From Hansfordia pulvinata (lineage: Eukaryota; Ascomycota; Sordariomycetes; Xylariales): 64,000 bases of DNA. Location of the stretch: NCBI GenBank assembly GCA_006538405.1, contig BJKQ01000009.1, positions 2,118,001-2,182,000 of the forward strand, given 5' to 3'. Each line of letters opens with the position of its first letter. Position 1 is the stretch's first letter. Below are positions 24,678 to 35,637 of this stretch, in pieces. The notes below the pieces were generated by a model. The model was not told the DNA's origin. It searched no databases and saw only the letters and a list, made by a program, of their open reading frames with translations. The position numbers and the translations under genes are program-made.

Positions 24678-26729
24678 GGTGCTTTGAGAGGCGAAGCTGT
24701 TGCGCGAGGCGAGATGCAGCTGAATTGGGCCGGGCTGGCAAATGGCTGGAAGAGCCCGTGGGCCCCTCCTGACAAAGAGCATCTTCAAGTACAAGTACAA
24801 CTAGGACACAGGCGTATCCCGGGAAACGTTGGGAGAGCAAGTTGGCGGCGGCCTGGCGTTGCGCGAAGAGGGTTACGTCATGACTGAGCAGGCGCAGCAG
24901 CTCATTGAAAGGTGCCCGAAGCGCAAACGAGCGTAGTATGCGGTGGGGGCTGAATGAACGACGACAGGGTATATGTGAGGTATGGGCTGCGAATCAAGGT
25001 CTGAATCGCATGTCTTGTGCAATGAGGCAGCTGTCCACAGGCCGAGCGGGAGGCAATTGGTGTTGGTGGCCGCCATGTGTGAGGACCTCAGTCCATCATC
25101 CTGCCAGCCGGAGGTCGTTCGGCGAGGAGACCCAGCGCCTGGGCGAGAGCCTAGTGACACCCAGAGCTCCATGCCCAGGCGGGGGTTCAGGGCTTCTGCA
25201 GCGGGTATTCCAGAGCCCCTCGGGCGAGTCTTCCAGGGCGTCGCTGGCTGAACCATGTGGGGCCCCGACGTGCGGACTCAGTTCGGAGACGGACCGGTGT
25301 TGTTACCCGACCCATCTGAGCGGCTCTGCGGGGGGGCGGGGGCTGCGTACGGTGATGCGAATTGCGCAGCAGACGTGCGCAGGCGGCCTTGTTGTTCACA
25401 CTTGCCGGAAGAGTCTGCGAGTGGCTGAGCGCAGTCAGGCTGCGTCGATTGCTCGGCATCGGGTCGAGGACGGATCCATTGGGCCGGTCGCTTCGGGTTG
25501 CACAGGCAGAGAGCGGCGGTGTGGGAAGGGTGACGCGAACGGGCAGTACGAGCAGACGCGGCAAGGAGTTGAGCCAACTTTTCCGGTCATGGATGCGTGG
25601 GTTGAAGGATGGTCGGATGCGATGCCATGACGGAGCATAGAAAGGGCTGCGGCCGGGGCAGACGCGTGGTCACCGTGGCTGTGGCGTGTGCTCGGAGGCG
25701 AGCAACAAGGATGGCCTGGTAGCTTGTTCGGAAGCCAACTGAAGGACCCTACGTCAGGCGGTCAACCTGGTATCGATCTTCGAGAAGAAGGAAGCCTGCC
25801 GCGCCTGCACATAGGGAAATATCGAGTTTACGAGTACGTCGGGCTTTGGTGTGATGTGACGGCGGGTTGGGCCGAATCTCTCATCAAATCGGCTCCGAGT
25901 GGACCAGGCAACCCCGCAGAGCCCGGCGACACAGACAGGTTCATGTCGAGTACGAGTACTCCGTCTCTGAGGTACCTCCGCTGTCTTCTCGTATCCAAAG
26001 CCTGCAGAGTAGGTACGAGCAGCCTTGGCTTGAAGACATGGGCACGATTGGGTGGGAACCTATAGGGATGGTCGTCCCATGTTCAGGCGTTAGTAAGCGT
26101 GGTGAGGTACGGGCTGTAGCGCTTCAGGCAGAGACGGACCCCTCCAAGTGTGGATGTAGATGAATGATCACATGGCGTACCGGCCAGTGGGTGCCACTAG
26201 TCGTGGCAAGCGAAATGGGGGCAAACGAAGACGGGGAGGCCCCCAACAGTCAGAGTCGTGTACTTGGAGGGTACAGCCGGTCCCCGGACAACCACCAGCG
26301 CCGGCTTCGTCACGTCCCATTGCTCGGCGTAGTTGGCTGAGTGCTAAGCTAACGGCGACGGCTCAATCGGCGCAACACGACGCGACCTCACTCGCACTCT
26401 CCCTCCATCGTCTCGTCGGTCGTCTTCTTTGCGCCCATTCCCATCTCCTCCCACTCCCGTCACGCGCTTCCCGATTGCTTCCTCTCGCATCCCCCTCCCC
26501 CTCGTCCTGGCTGTGCACACTGCCTGGCGCTCATCGCAAACGGCCCCCCGTCCCTCCCGCTTACATCACCGCTCTCTTCCCCTCTTTCCAGCCCGACGCT
26601 GCCCTCTCCGGCTCTCTCTACGCCACGACTCTTCTTCGCATCTCGCCACTCAAACCTCGAAACCGCCCGCGCCCTTCCAGACATCCCCGCCATCCGCGCC
26701 GGCGACTTCCTCGCCTCCCGCCGCGCATC
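24678..26729. other. Divergent intergenic region, no gene seen
   Basis: Holds the promoters of the minus-strand Nudix/eIF2B-like gene and the plus-strand SYLF-SH3 gene. It contains GAGTACGAGTACTC at about 25948-25961. The last 300 bases are strongly pyrimidine-rich and probably form the core promoter and leader of the SYLF gene. Short frames here are not supported as genes. Confidence 0.55.
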
Positions 26730-28081
26730 ATGGGCATCAACAACCCTCTCCCCTCTAACCTCACCTGTGAGCTCCCTCCAGCTGCTGTCCCGCCGACCTG
26801 TGCGCCCGCTGATCTCCCCCGCCAGCCGAGTGCAAGAAATGCGGCAAGATCCTCACCTCCTTCATCGATCCCCGCCAGGCCTTTGGTCCCGACAAGGTCA
26901 TCCCTCCCACCATCCTCGCCAACGCAAAGGTCAGTCGTCCCAGCCCCCGCATGTCCCGCCTGTTGCGCCTCAAACTCACCCTCGCCCCGCAGGGTCTTGC
27001 TATCCTCACGGTGATCAAGGCCGGCTTCCTCGGCTCGGCCCGCTTCGGCTCCGGTCTCGTCGTTGCCCGTCTCCCCAGCGGAGAATGGTCCGCCCCGTCT
27101 GCGATCATGACCGCCGGAGGTGGCTTCGGCGGTCAAATCGGCTTTGAACTCACCGACTTTGTCTTCATCCTCAACGACCACCATGCCGTCAAGACCTTCT
27201 CCCAGCAAGGCTCCATCACCCTCGGTGGCAACGTCTCCATCGCCGCCGGCCCGGTTGGTCGCAATGCCGAAGCCGCCGGCGCCGCGTCCCTCAAGAGCGT
27301 TTCTGGCGTCTTCAGCTACAGCAAAACCAAGGGTCTGTTTGCCGGTGTCTCTCTCGAGGGTTCCGCCATTGTCGAGCGCAGAGATGCCAACGAGAAGCTC
27401 TACGGCCAGCGCTACACCGCCGCTCAACTATTGGGGGGCGTCATCCGCCCTCCCACTCAGGCCTCCCCCCTGATGGGCGTCCTCGACTCCCGGGTCTTCT
27501 CGGGCATGGGTCGCGCCGGCAGCACGACAAGCGACAGCATGTACAATGATGTACCCGTCTATGGCGACCGCCAAGACGATGCCGTCTACAATAGCCAACA
27601 ACCTGCGGGAAACCAGCGACAACCCAGCCGCACCAATACGTGGAACGACGACATCTACGACGCCCCTCCCTCGCCCCGCGGCCCCCAAAGGGCCAACACC
27701 ATGGGCTCGCAAAACGACCAGCTGCCCCGCTACGACCAGGCCGCGCCCGCCGCCGCCGCTCACGGAGGCTTCACGAACGAGAAAGCCCGTCCCCGCCCCC
27801 AAGCCCAACTACGCTGGCAAGGCCAACCTTCTCAAGAAAAACGAGGCTATTGCCCTCTTCAATTTTGAGGCCGCCCAGCCCGGCGATCTTGGCTTCCAGA
27901 AGGGCGACGTCATCACGGTACTCAAGAAGACAGAGAGCGATAATGACTGGTGGTGAGTAGCACACTCGGCCTTCTGGCATGGCACTTCTTTCCAGGTTCC
28001 CAGCTAATTTCTCACAGGACTGGCATGATCGGCACAAAACACGGCATCTTCCCCAGCAACTACGTCAAGATGAAGGACTAA
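26730..28081 (+). CDS. SYLF (Ysc84) domain + SH3 domain actin-patch protein
   Basis: Orthologue type of yeast Lsb3/Ysc84 and Lsb4, which bind actin and phosphoinositides at endocytic actin patches. Exons are 26730-26766, 26826-26929, 26993-27952 and 28018-28081, with introns of 59, 63 and 65 nt; about 387 aa. The SYLF domain occupies residues 1 to about 225, with ECKKCGKILTSFIDP, GLAILTVIKAGFLGSARFGS and GGGFGGQIGFELTDFVFILN visible. A Pro/Gln/Asn-rich linker follows, then an SH3 domain (EAIALFNFEAAQPGDLGFQK, DNDWW, GIFPSNYV) that ends the protein. The linker contains one apparent extra A in the A3 run at 27782-27784; removing one base joins the linker to KPVPAPKPNYAGKANLLKK and to the SH3 domain. 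This is the only +1 break seen; the other breaks in the window are -1. Confidence 0.9.
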
Positions 28082-28516
28082 GCGCGGTACAGGTGAGGGA
28101 GGATAGGTAGGAAGCCGGGAGGAAGGGAGCTGCACACAAATTTCAAGGATACCCGAAAGCATACAGAAGAAGGCAGTTGGTTACCGAATCACCGCGGCGG
28201 CGACAGATCGATAGTGTGGTAGAATGACGACGGGACCATGCGCGAGCAGACCCGAATGCATCGACGGCTCTTTCGCGCGTCATACGCATGAGGCAGAATA
28301 GGACGCGATGAGGAAAGCCACGATCACCCCATGTACATAGATACGTTTCATACTTCTATCTCTCATCTTCAACGACATGATTCCACGACTCACTGGACCA
28401 ATCCTGGGCGGTTGAGCGCCTCGTTACGAGGCAGCGCGAACGGGCGCATGTGCGTATGGGTCAAGATTGACGTCCATCTCGACGGTGCGCGACTCGGACG
28501 CCGCGTTCTATATGAT
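28082..28516. other. Convergent 3' intergenic spacer
   Basis: About 430 bp between the stops of the SYLF-SH3 gene (plus) and the WW/FF splicing-factor gene (minus). It presumably holds both 3' UTRs. No gene or strong terminator-like structure was recognised. Confidence 0.6.
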
Positions 28517-30418
28517 CTAAGCGGCAGCGCCGCCATCAGCTCCAACACGGTCTTCTTCTCGGCTCCCACCCCCGCCGTCCTCTCCCTGATCCTGGCCCGA
28601 GCCCCGCAGCTGGCTCTGCAGGCCCCTCTTGTTGCCGGCGGCGCGGTCGGCGCGCAGGAGCTCGCGCTCCTCGTCGCGCAGGGCGGCGCGGCTGTGCTCG
28701 AGCTGGCGCTGAGCCCGGCGCTTGTCCTCGGCGACCTTGCGGTCGCGCTCCTCGAGGGCGCGCTCACGGCGCCGCCGGTCCTCGGCCGCCTTGCGCGCGG
28801 CCTCGGTCTCCTCCGCGCCGGCGCCGGCGCCGTCGCCCGGCGCGGGGCCCAGGGTGCGCACGTACGCTTCGACCAGCTCGTCGCGCGCCGCGGCGTCGAG
28901 GCCGATGTAGCGCGGGTCGGCCAGGACGGCGTCGGGCAGGCCGTCAGGCAGGCGGGGCAGGTGGGAGGCGTTGAGGTCGCGGGGCGGGACGGAGCGCAGC
29001 AGGGCGGCGAGGTCGGCGCGGCGGGCGTCGGCGGGCTGGCGCAGGCGGGCCGCGTGGTCACGGTAGAGGCGCTCGCGCTCGCGGTCGGCCAGTGCGGAGT
29101 CGCGCATCGGCGGCTCGCGGCGGTGCTTGCGGCGGAACTCCTGCCAGTACAGCTTCGGGGGCCCGGACGCGGGGCTGGCGCGCTCGTGCAGGAAGGCGAG
29201 GAAGCCGATGCGCGGGTCGCGGACCTCCTGGCGGGCGCGCAGCTCCCGCAGCGCGCGAATGCGGTCGCGGCTCCAGGCCTCCCAGGCCTCGCGGCGGGCC
29301 TTGGTCGTGTGCAGCGCCGTGTACCGCGGGTCGTCGAACGCGCGCCCTTCCTCGAGCAGCTTCTCCCACGGCGAGTAGGGATTGACGCCCAGGTCGTCGA
29401 GCAGGTCGCAGAAGAGGGCGCGCGCATCCTCGTCGCTCATCGGCAGCCCCTCGGCGCCCTCGGGCCAGTCCTCCGGGTGCCCGTCGTCATACTCGCCCGG
29501 CTCCAGACCGTAGTCTGCGCCCATAGCCTGCAGCTGGAAGGCGATATCGTCCTCGTTGAACTCGACAGGCTCGCTCGCGGCCCCTACGTGATAGTCCGCC
29601 ATGTCGGCGTCGTTTTCGTCCGCGCCAGCCCCATCGTTGTCGGGATCTTCGGTGCGCCGCCTTTTTGCCCGGTGTTCCTCATCACCGCCAGTCTCGCCCA
29701 TTCCGTCCTCAGCGTCTTCGTCGTCCGTAACCTCAACCTCCTCGTAATCCGACCCGAGCTCGACTTCCTCCTCCTCTTGCTCCCCAGCATCACCTTTCTC
29801 CGCCGCCGCCGAGCGGTTTTCTTCAGCCTTGTCCTCGGCCTCTTCCTTGGGGTCGCCCTTGCTCGGATTCTGCTTGCCTTGTATTCCTTTGATGTCCAAG
29901 TCGATGACACCCTTCATAATCTTCTCGGGTATGCGCCAGTAGCTGGTGTTCTTGTCGGGGTTGTAGGCAAAACGGCGCCCGTACTTTGTGTAGACAAGAA
30001 TCCAGGGCTCGCATCCGGGGATCGGGACCCTTGATCGGGGCTTGTCGGTAGGCTGAGGGCGTGGCCGACCATCACCTCGGTGGCCGCCGCGGCCCTGGTG
30101 GGGCCCTTGTCGGCCCTGGTTCTGCTGTTGGCGGGCCGGGTCATACTGGGCGAGGAAAGCGTTGGCGGCGGCTGGATCTGCGAGGGAGGGGACGGAAGAG
30201 TATTGAAAGTGGCTGCGATGAGGGTCATTGGCGGCTGGGGGCGGAGGTGGACGCGAGTGGGAGGGCGGCGGTACGCCTGGGCGGGTGTAGGTAGACTCCT
30301 TCGTAGCAGCGTTGTAGTAGTATGTATGTCCTGTGGGTGCTTTATGTTCAGACCATCCTGGCGGCAGGGTCTGAAGCAGGGGCGCGTTGGCCGAGGGTTT
30401 GTAGGTCGACTTGAGCAT
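28517..30418 (-). CDS. WW and FF domain splicing factor (Urn1/TCERG1-like)
   Basis: Predicted 633-aa nuclear protein, single exon. A WW domain lies at about residues 15-46 (LPPGWSEHKAPTGHTYYYN, KESTYTRP), and a second WW-like segment is around PWILVYTKYGRRFAYNPDKN...YWRIPE. A long acidic linker (Glu/Asp-rich, with the basic stretch AKRRRTE) precedes an FF domain beginning ALFCDLLDDLGVNPYSPWEK and including FDDPRYTALHTTKARREAWE. This WW-acidic-FF order matches fungal Urn1, associated with U2-U5-U6 snRNPs, and metazoan TCERG1. The C-terminal third is Arg/Ala/Glu-rich and very GC-rich. The frame stays open upstream to 30730, but the Met at 30418 was chosen because the conserved sequence starts a few residues later and the upstream translation is unlike the family. 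The last 30 residues are Gly/Asp-rich and could reflect a frame slip. Confidence 0.82.
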   Translation of the reverse strand: MLKSTYKPSANAPLLQTLPPGWSEHKAPTGHTYYYNAATKESTYTRPGVPPPSHSRPPPPPAANDPHRSHFQYSSVPSLADPAAANAFLAQYDPARQQQNQGRQGPHQGRGGHRGDGRPRPQPTDKPRSRVPIPGCEPWILVYTKYGRRFAYNPDKNTSYWRIPEKIMKGVIDLDIKGIQGKQNPSKGDPKEEAEDKAEENRSAAAEKGDAGEQEEEEVELGSDYEEVEVTDDEDAEDGMGETGGDEEHRAKRRRTEDPDNDGAGADENDADMADYHVGAASEPVEFNEDDIAFQLQAMGADYGLEPGEYDDGHPEDWPEGAEGLPMSDEDARALFCDLLDDLGVNPYSPWEKLLEEGRAFDDPRYTALHTTKARREAWEAWSRDRIRALRELRARQEVRDPRIGFLAFLHERASPASGPPKLYWQEFRRKHRREPPMRDSALADRERERLYRDHAARLRQPADARRADLAALLRSVPPRDLNASHLPRLPDGLPDAVLADPRYIGLDAAARDELVEAYVRTLGPAPGDGAGAGAEETEAARKAAEDRRRRERALEERDRKVAEDKRRAQRQLEHSRAALRDEERELLRADRAAGNKRGLQSQLRGSGQDQGEDGGGGSREEDRVGADGGAAA

Positions 30419-31138
30419 GGCCAGGGACAGACTTGATGTGGGAGTCGTTGAGGCCTGAGGCCGACGGCCAACCACAGCTGCGACCAGGAAACAAGTGTGC
30501 GGTGCGCGATGGGCCGAGTGAGGCGAGATAGGGCACGTCGGCAGTGGTTGTGGCGATGATTGGGATGTGATGTCTGTGGCCGTGGTGCGACAGGATGGGT
30601 GGTGATCAGAGGAAGTGCCAGTAAGATGCTGGCGGGTAAGGAGCCTCGCAAGTACGGCGACTAGGTACCTAAGGTACCTAACATCTATGCGGTACCTGTA
30701 GCTGTTGTCCTCAGCCGTCGCAGCTCCCATGTTTACGTGCCATGAGGGCTATTTCCTGACATGGGCTAGCTTGTACCGATCCAGTGGGCTACTCGTACCT
30801 TCACTGTCCGGAAGGCACCTAGATACTCGTACCTAGAGCCGAGTACCTACGAGCTGGAAGGAACCTCCCAACTGCAAAGCAGGCAGGTACTCGTACGCAG
30901 GCCCAGCGGCTTGCATTGATGTACGCCCACATACAATGCAGTAGAGAAGAACTGTCAGGTATGAATGAATAAGTGCAATGGAGCCTTTCCAATTGAACTC
31001 TTTTTACCTAATCAGGTCTTCTTCGTTGCCTTAAAAAATTGCCCTGGCTCCCAGCAGCCGTGGCTGAATGAAGCAGTGAAAGACGCATGGCTTGCTATGC
31101 CCCTGGATCCGACCAGTTCACGGACTACTGTAACATTC
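30419..31138. promoter_or_regulatory. Upstream region of the WW/FF gene, with clustered micro-motifs
   Basis: No gene seen. It contains the tandem palindromic motif GGTACCTAAGGTACCT (about 30664-30679) and three copies of TACTCGTAC within about 110 bp (near 30789, 30823 and 30889). The position upstream of the minus-strand splicing-factor gene makes this its promoter region; a role for the motifs in regulation is inference. Confidence 0.45.
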
Positions 31139-31814
31139 CTATTCTCCTTGAAGCCACACGCTATTGAAAAAACCCCTTTGGTAATGGCTGGAGTGTATGA
31201 GGAAGAACTGTGACCGCCAGCATATGACTTTGAAGCCAAATGAGTCTTCTTCCACCATCGTGTTGGGAATGACGGCTGTTCTCCCGAAGCGACCGCCCTT
31301 TTTCCGTGGTTTAAGGGATCCTATTCGCACAGTGTTGTCGACCGTAAGGCCTCGGTTATGACACCAGAGCCAGTACTCCATGTCACCCGAACCATAAAAC
31401 GTCCCCGCCTCACGGGGAATGTTGACTGACCTCAGATTCTTGTTTAACTTATCCTTATTTGCCCACACCATACAAACCCACTCGCTGAACGAAGCAGACC
31501 ATGTCTCGAGGTCCTCCTGCAAATAGACTCCTGGGCCGTACCTTGTTTTTCCAGTGTTAGTACTGGGGACCAGAGTGCCTCTCTCGTTGTACTGCCATAT
31601 CAGTCAGTATGCCCAGTTTGCCCACTGTGCGTTAAGTAATGGTTTCTTTTTATGCATCAGGGATTCTCACGATCTTTGCGAGGTCACTATCAACGACACG
31701 ATGCCCGACCAGCACGTCTTCATCCGTGATGTAGTTTTCAATAGTGTTTCTGGCCGAGGCGACAAGAGCCAGCGCAGATGCGCCGATAATGTATAAGGCT
31801 GGGCCAAGTAACAT
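31139..31814 (-). CDS. Predicted small secreted protein of unknown family
   Basis: Two-exon gene, exon 1 31814-31671 and exon 2 31591-31139, with a 79-nt GT-AG intron carrying a CTGAC branch point; 198 aa. The first 21 residues start MLLGPALYIIGASAL and end in a VASA cleavage-type motif, a strong signal peptide. The mature protein begins RNTIENY and contains VGHRVVDSDLAKIYNERGTL, then YGPGVYL, and a Trp-rich middle (EWVCMVW, MEYWLWCHNRGL). The order of a GHR-like strand, an Asp-Leu-Ala helix and a GxGVYL strand faintly recalls the core of ADP-ribosyltransferase-like secreted fungal proteins; this is only a resemblance by eye, and I do not assign the family. Base composition is more AT-rich than the neighbours. 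It is probably secreted or an effector-like protein; whether it is expressed is unknown. Confidence 0.6.
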
Positions 31815-33359
31815 CTTTATTGAAAATACAGATCCAGAGTCCGGGTCCGTCAACGGGAAGGAGACTCTGCTCTGAAAAGAATGTTGTAACTTCTGGGTTG
31901 AACGCCAACGAACGAAGGCAGATCAGCGTTGCGTCGCCGGCCAGTTTACTCGTTACTGGACGATTTGAGTCTTCCAGGGTGATCGTTAATGTAAAGCGCG
32001 TTCATGAGCAGATGGAAACGGTGGACATTCCGGGGTTTTTGTAGACAGTCCAAGCCCATTGTCTGGCATTCGCGCTCTCAATGACTACCAGGGCTAACAT
32101 TACAGTGAGTAAGCCACGGCGCACCTGGTATGAGACTGATTCCTGCATCTTTCAAAACAGGGGCTTTTGGCGGGGCGCATGCGAATGCTGTCAGCAGTGC
32201 CATTTTAGGAGATGCTTGCCTCCGGGACTGGATTTGTAGACTGGCGAGTCTCAAGGCAAATACACTACCTTCCTGTTGTCGCTTACCTACCTACCTGACC
32301 AGGTAGTCTTCGAGGGAGCTGACAAGGACCACAGCCGTGCGGTAGGCCTCGTCGATGCCAGGACAATGACAATGGCTTGACGATGATTGTCACTTTGGAA
32401 AACCACAATATGATTAATTGACCGCATGCTATGACTAGGGGTTGTGACTGAGGGTCGACGATTCCATCAACACTGCGAAAGCTCTTGGGAATGCTGCACC
32501 GGCGCATGGTGCATCGCGTCAGAAAGGTCGAGATTGTTAACCGGGCTCTGAGCTATAGCGGGGCAGCCGCATGAGAGGTAGTCAGCATCCATTTTTAGTG
32601 GCAAACTCTCGTCAGATTCCAGTGGTGGCACGTAGGTGGTCTCCCGTCAGACGGGACCAGCAATGTGTGGTGGCGGGTCTTATTTTTTTTTTCCCCTTCG
32701 GCGCTCAGGGGCGGGAATACTGGGGGAGGAGCAGTTGTAGCCCCCAGATCAACCGGTGATAGGCTGTTCCAATGAGTACCTACTACCTACCTATGTGCCT
32801 ACAAGGCCGTCCCACGTGTGGCTAGGTACCGGCGCAGTTCTGCGCCGCAAGTAACCAGGAGACGGCTGGTCGCGGCGCCGATACCTGCCTAAGGCCGCCG
32901 CACCAGTACCCAGGTACCTACTTGTGCTTGTCCTCGCCCGTGTGCCCTGGGTTCCAGCGGCCCTCCTCACACAGCTGCGAACCATCCATTGATGGATCTG
33001 CGCGCGTCTGCGCACCCGCTGGGCTGCCCCGTCCTCGCCGCGCCGCCCGCCCGCTGCCGTCCATCGTCACCCGCCCGCGGCATTTTCTCTGGCTCGTGTT
33101 GTGTTCGGTCCTCCGCCCTCGTCCCGTGTGTCTCGTCCGGCGTCGCCTCTTACAACCCATTGACGCGTTCGCTCTCGACGTCCAACCCGCCAGCCCTGCT
33201 TCCCTTGAGCACCGGCCGACTCCCGCCCCAGCTGCCGTGTGCTGTTCCTGCTGCAGCCACCGGGCCCGCGCCACCCCCCAGCGGCAACGCCGTCGATACG
33301 GTAAATACCTCGACCAGTACGACATCTCTTCTCCCGGCCATCAGCCCCCGACAGTCACA
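31815..33359. other. Intergenic region between secreted-protein and Psg1-like genes
   Basis: Divergent promoter region. The first 500 bases keep the moderately AT-rich composition of the secreted-protein gene; the rest is GC-rich and pyrimidine-rich toward the Psg1-like start. TACCTACC runs lie at about 32284-32295 and 32777-32792. No further gene was recognised. Confidence 0.5.
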
Positions 33360-34454
33360 ATGCTGGCGCCCTCATCCGCGCTCGCCGCAGCCTGGCTGCT
33401 GGCTGCGACAGCCCGCGCGGCAGCCAAAACCACCAGCACCACCAGCACCACCTCCCCCAACCCGACCGACCCGGCCCTCCAGACGTGGGTGCACGTCGAC
33501 GAGTCCGGCTCGCCCACCACCGTCACGCCGTCCATGACCACCGAGAACGAGGAAACCACCGTCGTCTCGCCCCCGCCCATGGAAATCACGGGCATTGTCA
33601 AGACCATCCCTACGCCCACACTACCCTCACGACGACCATCCGCACCGCCCCCTGGCCCGCCCCCACCGCCGGCGACGTCGAGGGCGTCTTCGCCCTGTGC
33701 CGCAACAAGGACGGCCTGAATGCCCCTTTCTGCTTCCCTAAGGAGGACGACCACCTGTTCCCCGATGCCAATTACTACTGTGAGCCCCTAATCCCGCCCC
33801 GACAAGTTCGATCCACCCACTGACGCGTCTCCCTCCCCAGTCCTGTGGGACACGTCCTATTTTGCCAAGTCCAACTCGACCATCATCGTCCAGGCCAAGT
33901 ACGAGAATGCCTCCAGCGGTCAGACCGAGACTATCTTCGAGTCCCCGGAAATCAACGCGACGTGGGGTGTGTGGCCGCATCGAATCGACGGCAAGAACAT
34001 GACGGGCTTCAGGGAGGGTGGCAGAGCGCTTTCTCTGCAGCTGATCGAGACCAAGAAGCCCAGCAACAAGACTGACACTATTGTCGGCCCCTCGATTCTC
34101 TTGACTTTCCCGCCGGGTCGCAAGCAACAGCCGCCCACCCGGGCCCCCGACGGACAGGAACTCTACATTGCCCTGCCCATCATCTTTGGCTTCATATTCG
34201 TTGCCCTGATCGGTGGCTGTGTCTGGAACCGGAAGACGCGTCGCATCGGATTCGGCAACGTCATGTCGCGATCCCGCCACCGCAAGATGCCTTGGTCCAA
34301 GCGCGTCCGGGCTCAGAAGGCTCTCGACAAGGAACTGCAGGCAGATGAGCGTATCCAGCTGATGCAGCGCGACGACGGCGATGAGCTGTTCGACTACGAC
34401 TACCCCGACCATGACCACAACGATGTGATGGGCAAGGACCGGAAGAGGCATTGA
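33360..34454 (+). CDS. Psg1-like type I membrane protein of the secretory pathway
   Basis: Resembles the fungal family that includes yeast Psg1 (YKL077W), a Golgi/ER protein that stabilises the plasma-membrane H+-ATPase Pma1. Exons are 33360-33779 and 33841-34454 with a 61-nt intron; about 344 aa. The N-terminus is a signal peptide (MLAPSSALAAAWLLAATARA). A Thr/Ser/Pro-rich lumenal region follows, then FALCRNKDGLNAPFCFPKED with two conserved Cys residues. A single membrane segment (ELYIALPIIFGFIFVALIGG) precedes a basic cytosolic motif (WNRKTRRIGFGNVMSRSRH) typical of the family, and the tail is acidic. One C appears missing in the C3 run at 33608-33610: the frame must shift there to join ITGIVKTI to TTLTTTIRTAPWP. 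Assembly error is the likely cause. Function is inferred from the family. Confidence 0.8.
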
Positions 34455-35614
34455 TGGGATCAGGATGGGAAATAGGGATATTTGAACGAGAGAACCTGGG
34501 TCCCGGACAGACGGGAGTCCACCAACAACCGCGGACGGGCGCCCCCTCAGCGCCTACGCACACGGCTGCGCTCAACACGTTATCACAGTACCCGTCGTCT
34601 GCCCTGTATTCCGGCGTACGGACACCCCTGCGTTAGCCAACGAGTGGTGTTGGGCTCGTACTGTATGTGGGTCCTGAAAAGACGCGTCCCATGAAAAGTT
34701 TGGAGCTCGGGTCTGGAGAGTTGGGCAACTCTCTTCACGATCCGCTTACGAATGCCAGGTTGGCCTGCGCCGACAGCGCGCACAAACGAGGCTGGCGATG
34801 CTGGCACGGTGTAGAAATAGGCGCGGCCTTTGCTCGGGTCCACGACGTAGCGCTCGGCGAGGGCTTGTTGTCTGTACACCACTGCGCCTGTACAAAATGA
34901 TTACCGAACGCATTTTTGTTTAATTCCTATCGTTTGGTGAGATCGACCTCATGTGCACTGCTGGGCCGGCACTTAGCGAGCGACCAGCGGGACTCATGTA
35001 CCACGGATCGACTCCCTCGAGGGGGGTCCCTCGTGCGGATGAAGAGCCGTGATCGAAACGTCGTTCTCGGTGCTCCTGCTCCGTGGACCAGAGCAGAGCA
35101 TCACCGCTCGCTAGCGACGAGCTGACGAGACCGCAATGGCCGCCAAGTCGGTGGATGCGCGTACAACGAGCCCAGGCCTTCAATTTGCACCCGTCGAGTC
35201 TGTTTACGCCAGGGCAATCCCCGTCGGGCCTGGTTAGGCGGCCTTGGCTGTTGACTTCTGGATAGCAGAGCTGGCCAGCCAGCATCACTTTCTCGATGAG
35301 CGATGGTGCGGTCAAGCGGAATCCCATACCTGCAAGGCGACACCTGGTCCGGGCGGCCCTATCAGTTCGGCGGTGGCGGCCTTGCATAGCCGGGGGAGCC
35401 CTGCCTTGGCGCCCGCCTTGAATGCCAGCGGTTTGGTTGCCGCGGAGCGTTGGGTCGTTCTGCAAGGGTCTGCGAGTGCTTGTTTCCGTGACGATGACAT
35501 TGGCGGCAAGTCAGGCCAGCCGGGTCAGCTGGCCGCTTGTACGAGTAGGCGGCTCTGTGCCGATGGCTGACCGTTCCGGCGGGCGACGACAGCGAAATTA
35601 GTAACCCGACTTGA

Positions 35615-35637
35615 CCCCCCCCCCCCCCCCCCCCCCC
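35615..35637 (+). repeat. Poly-C tract (23 C)
   Basis: Twenty-three consecutive C residues in non-coding DNA; runs of this size are unstable and hard to sequence. Confidence 0.9.

Noticed and set aside
27546..27956. An extra intron in the SYLF-SH3 linker to explain the frame change
   Set aside because: No donor/branch/acceptor set fits; one surplus A at 27782-27784 explains it more simply.
28331..30034. 567-codon open frame on the plus strand opposite the WW/FF gene
   Set aside because: It is the antisense shadow of a very GC-rich coding region; the minus strand carries WW and FF domains, while this frame is Leu/Ala/Val-rich without any domain.
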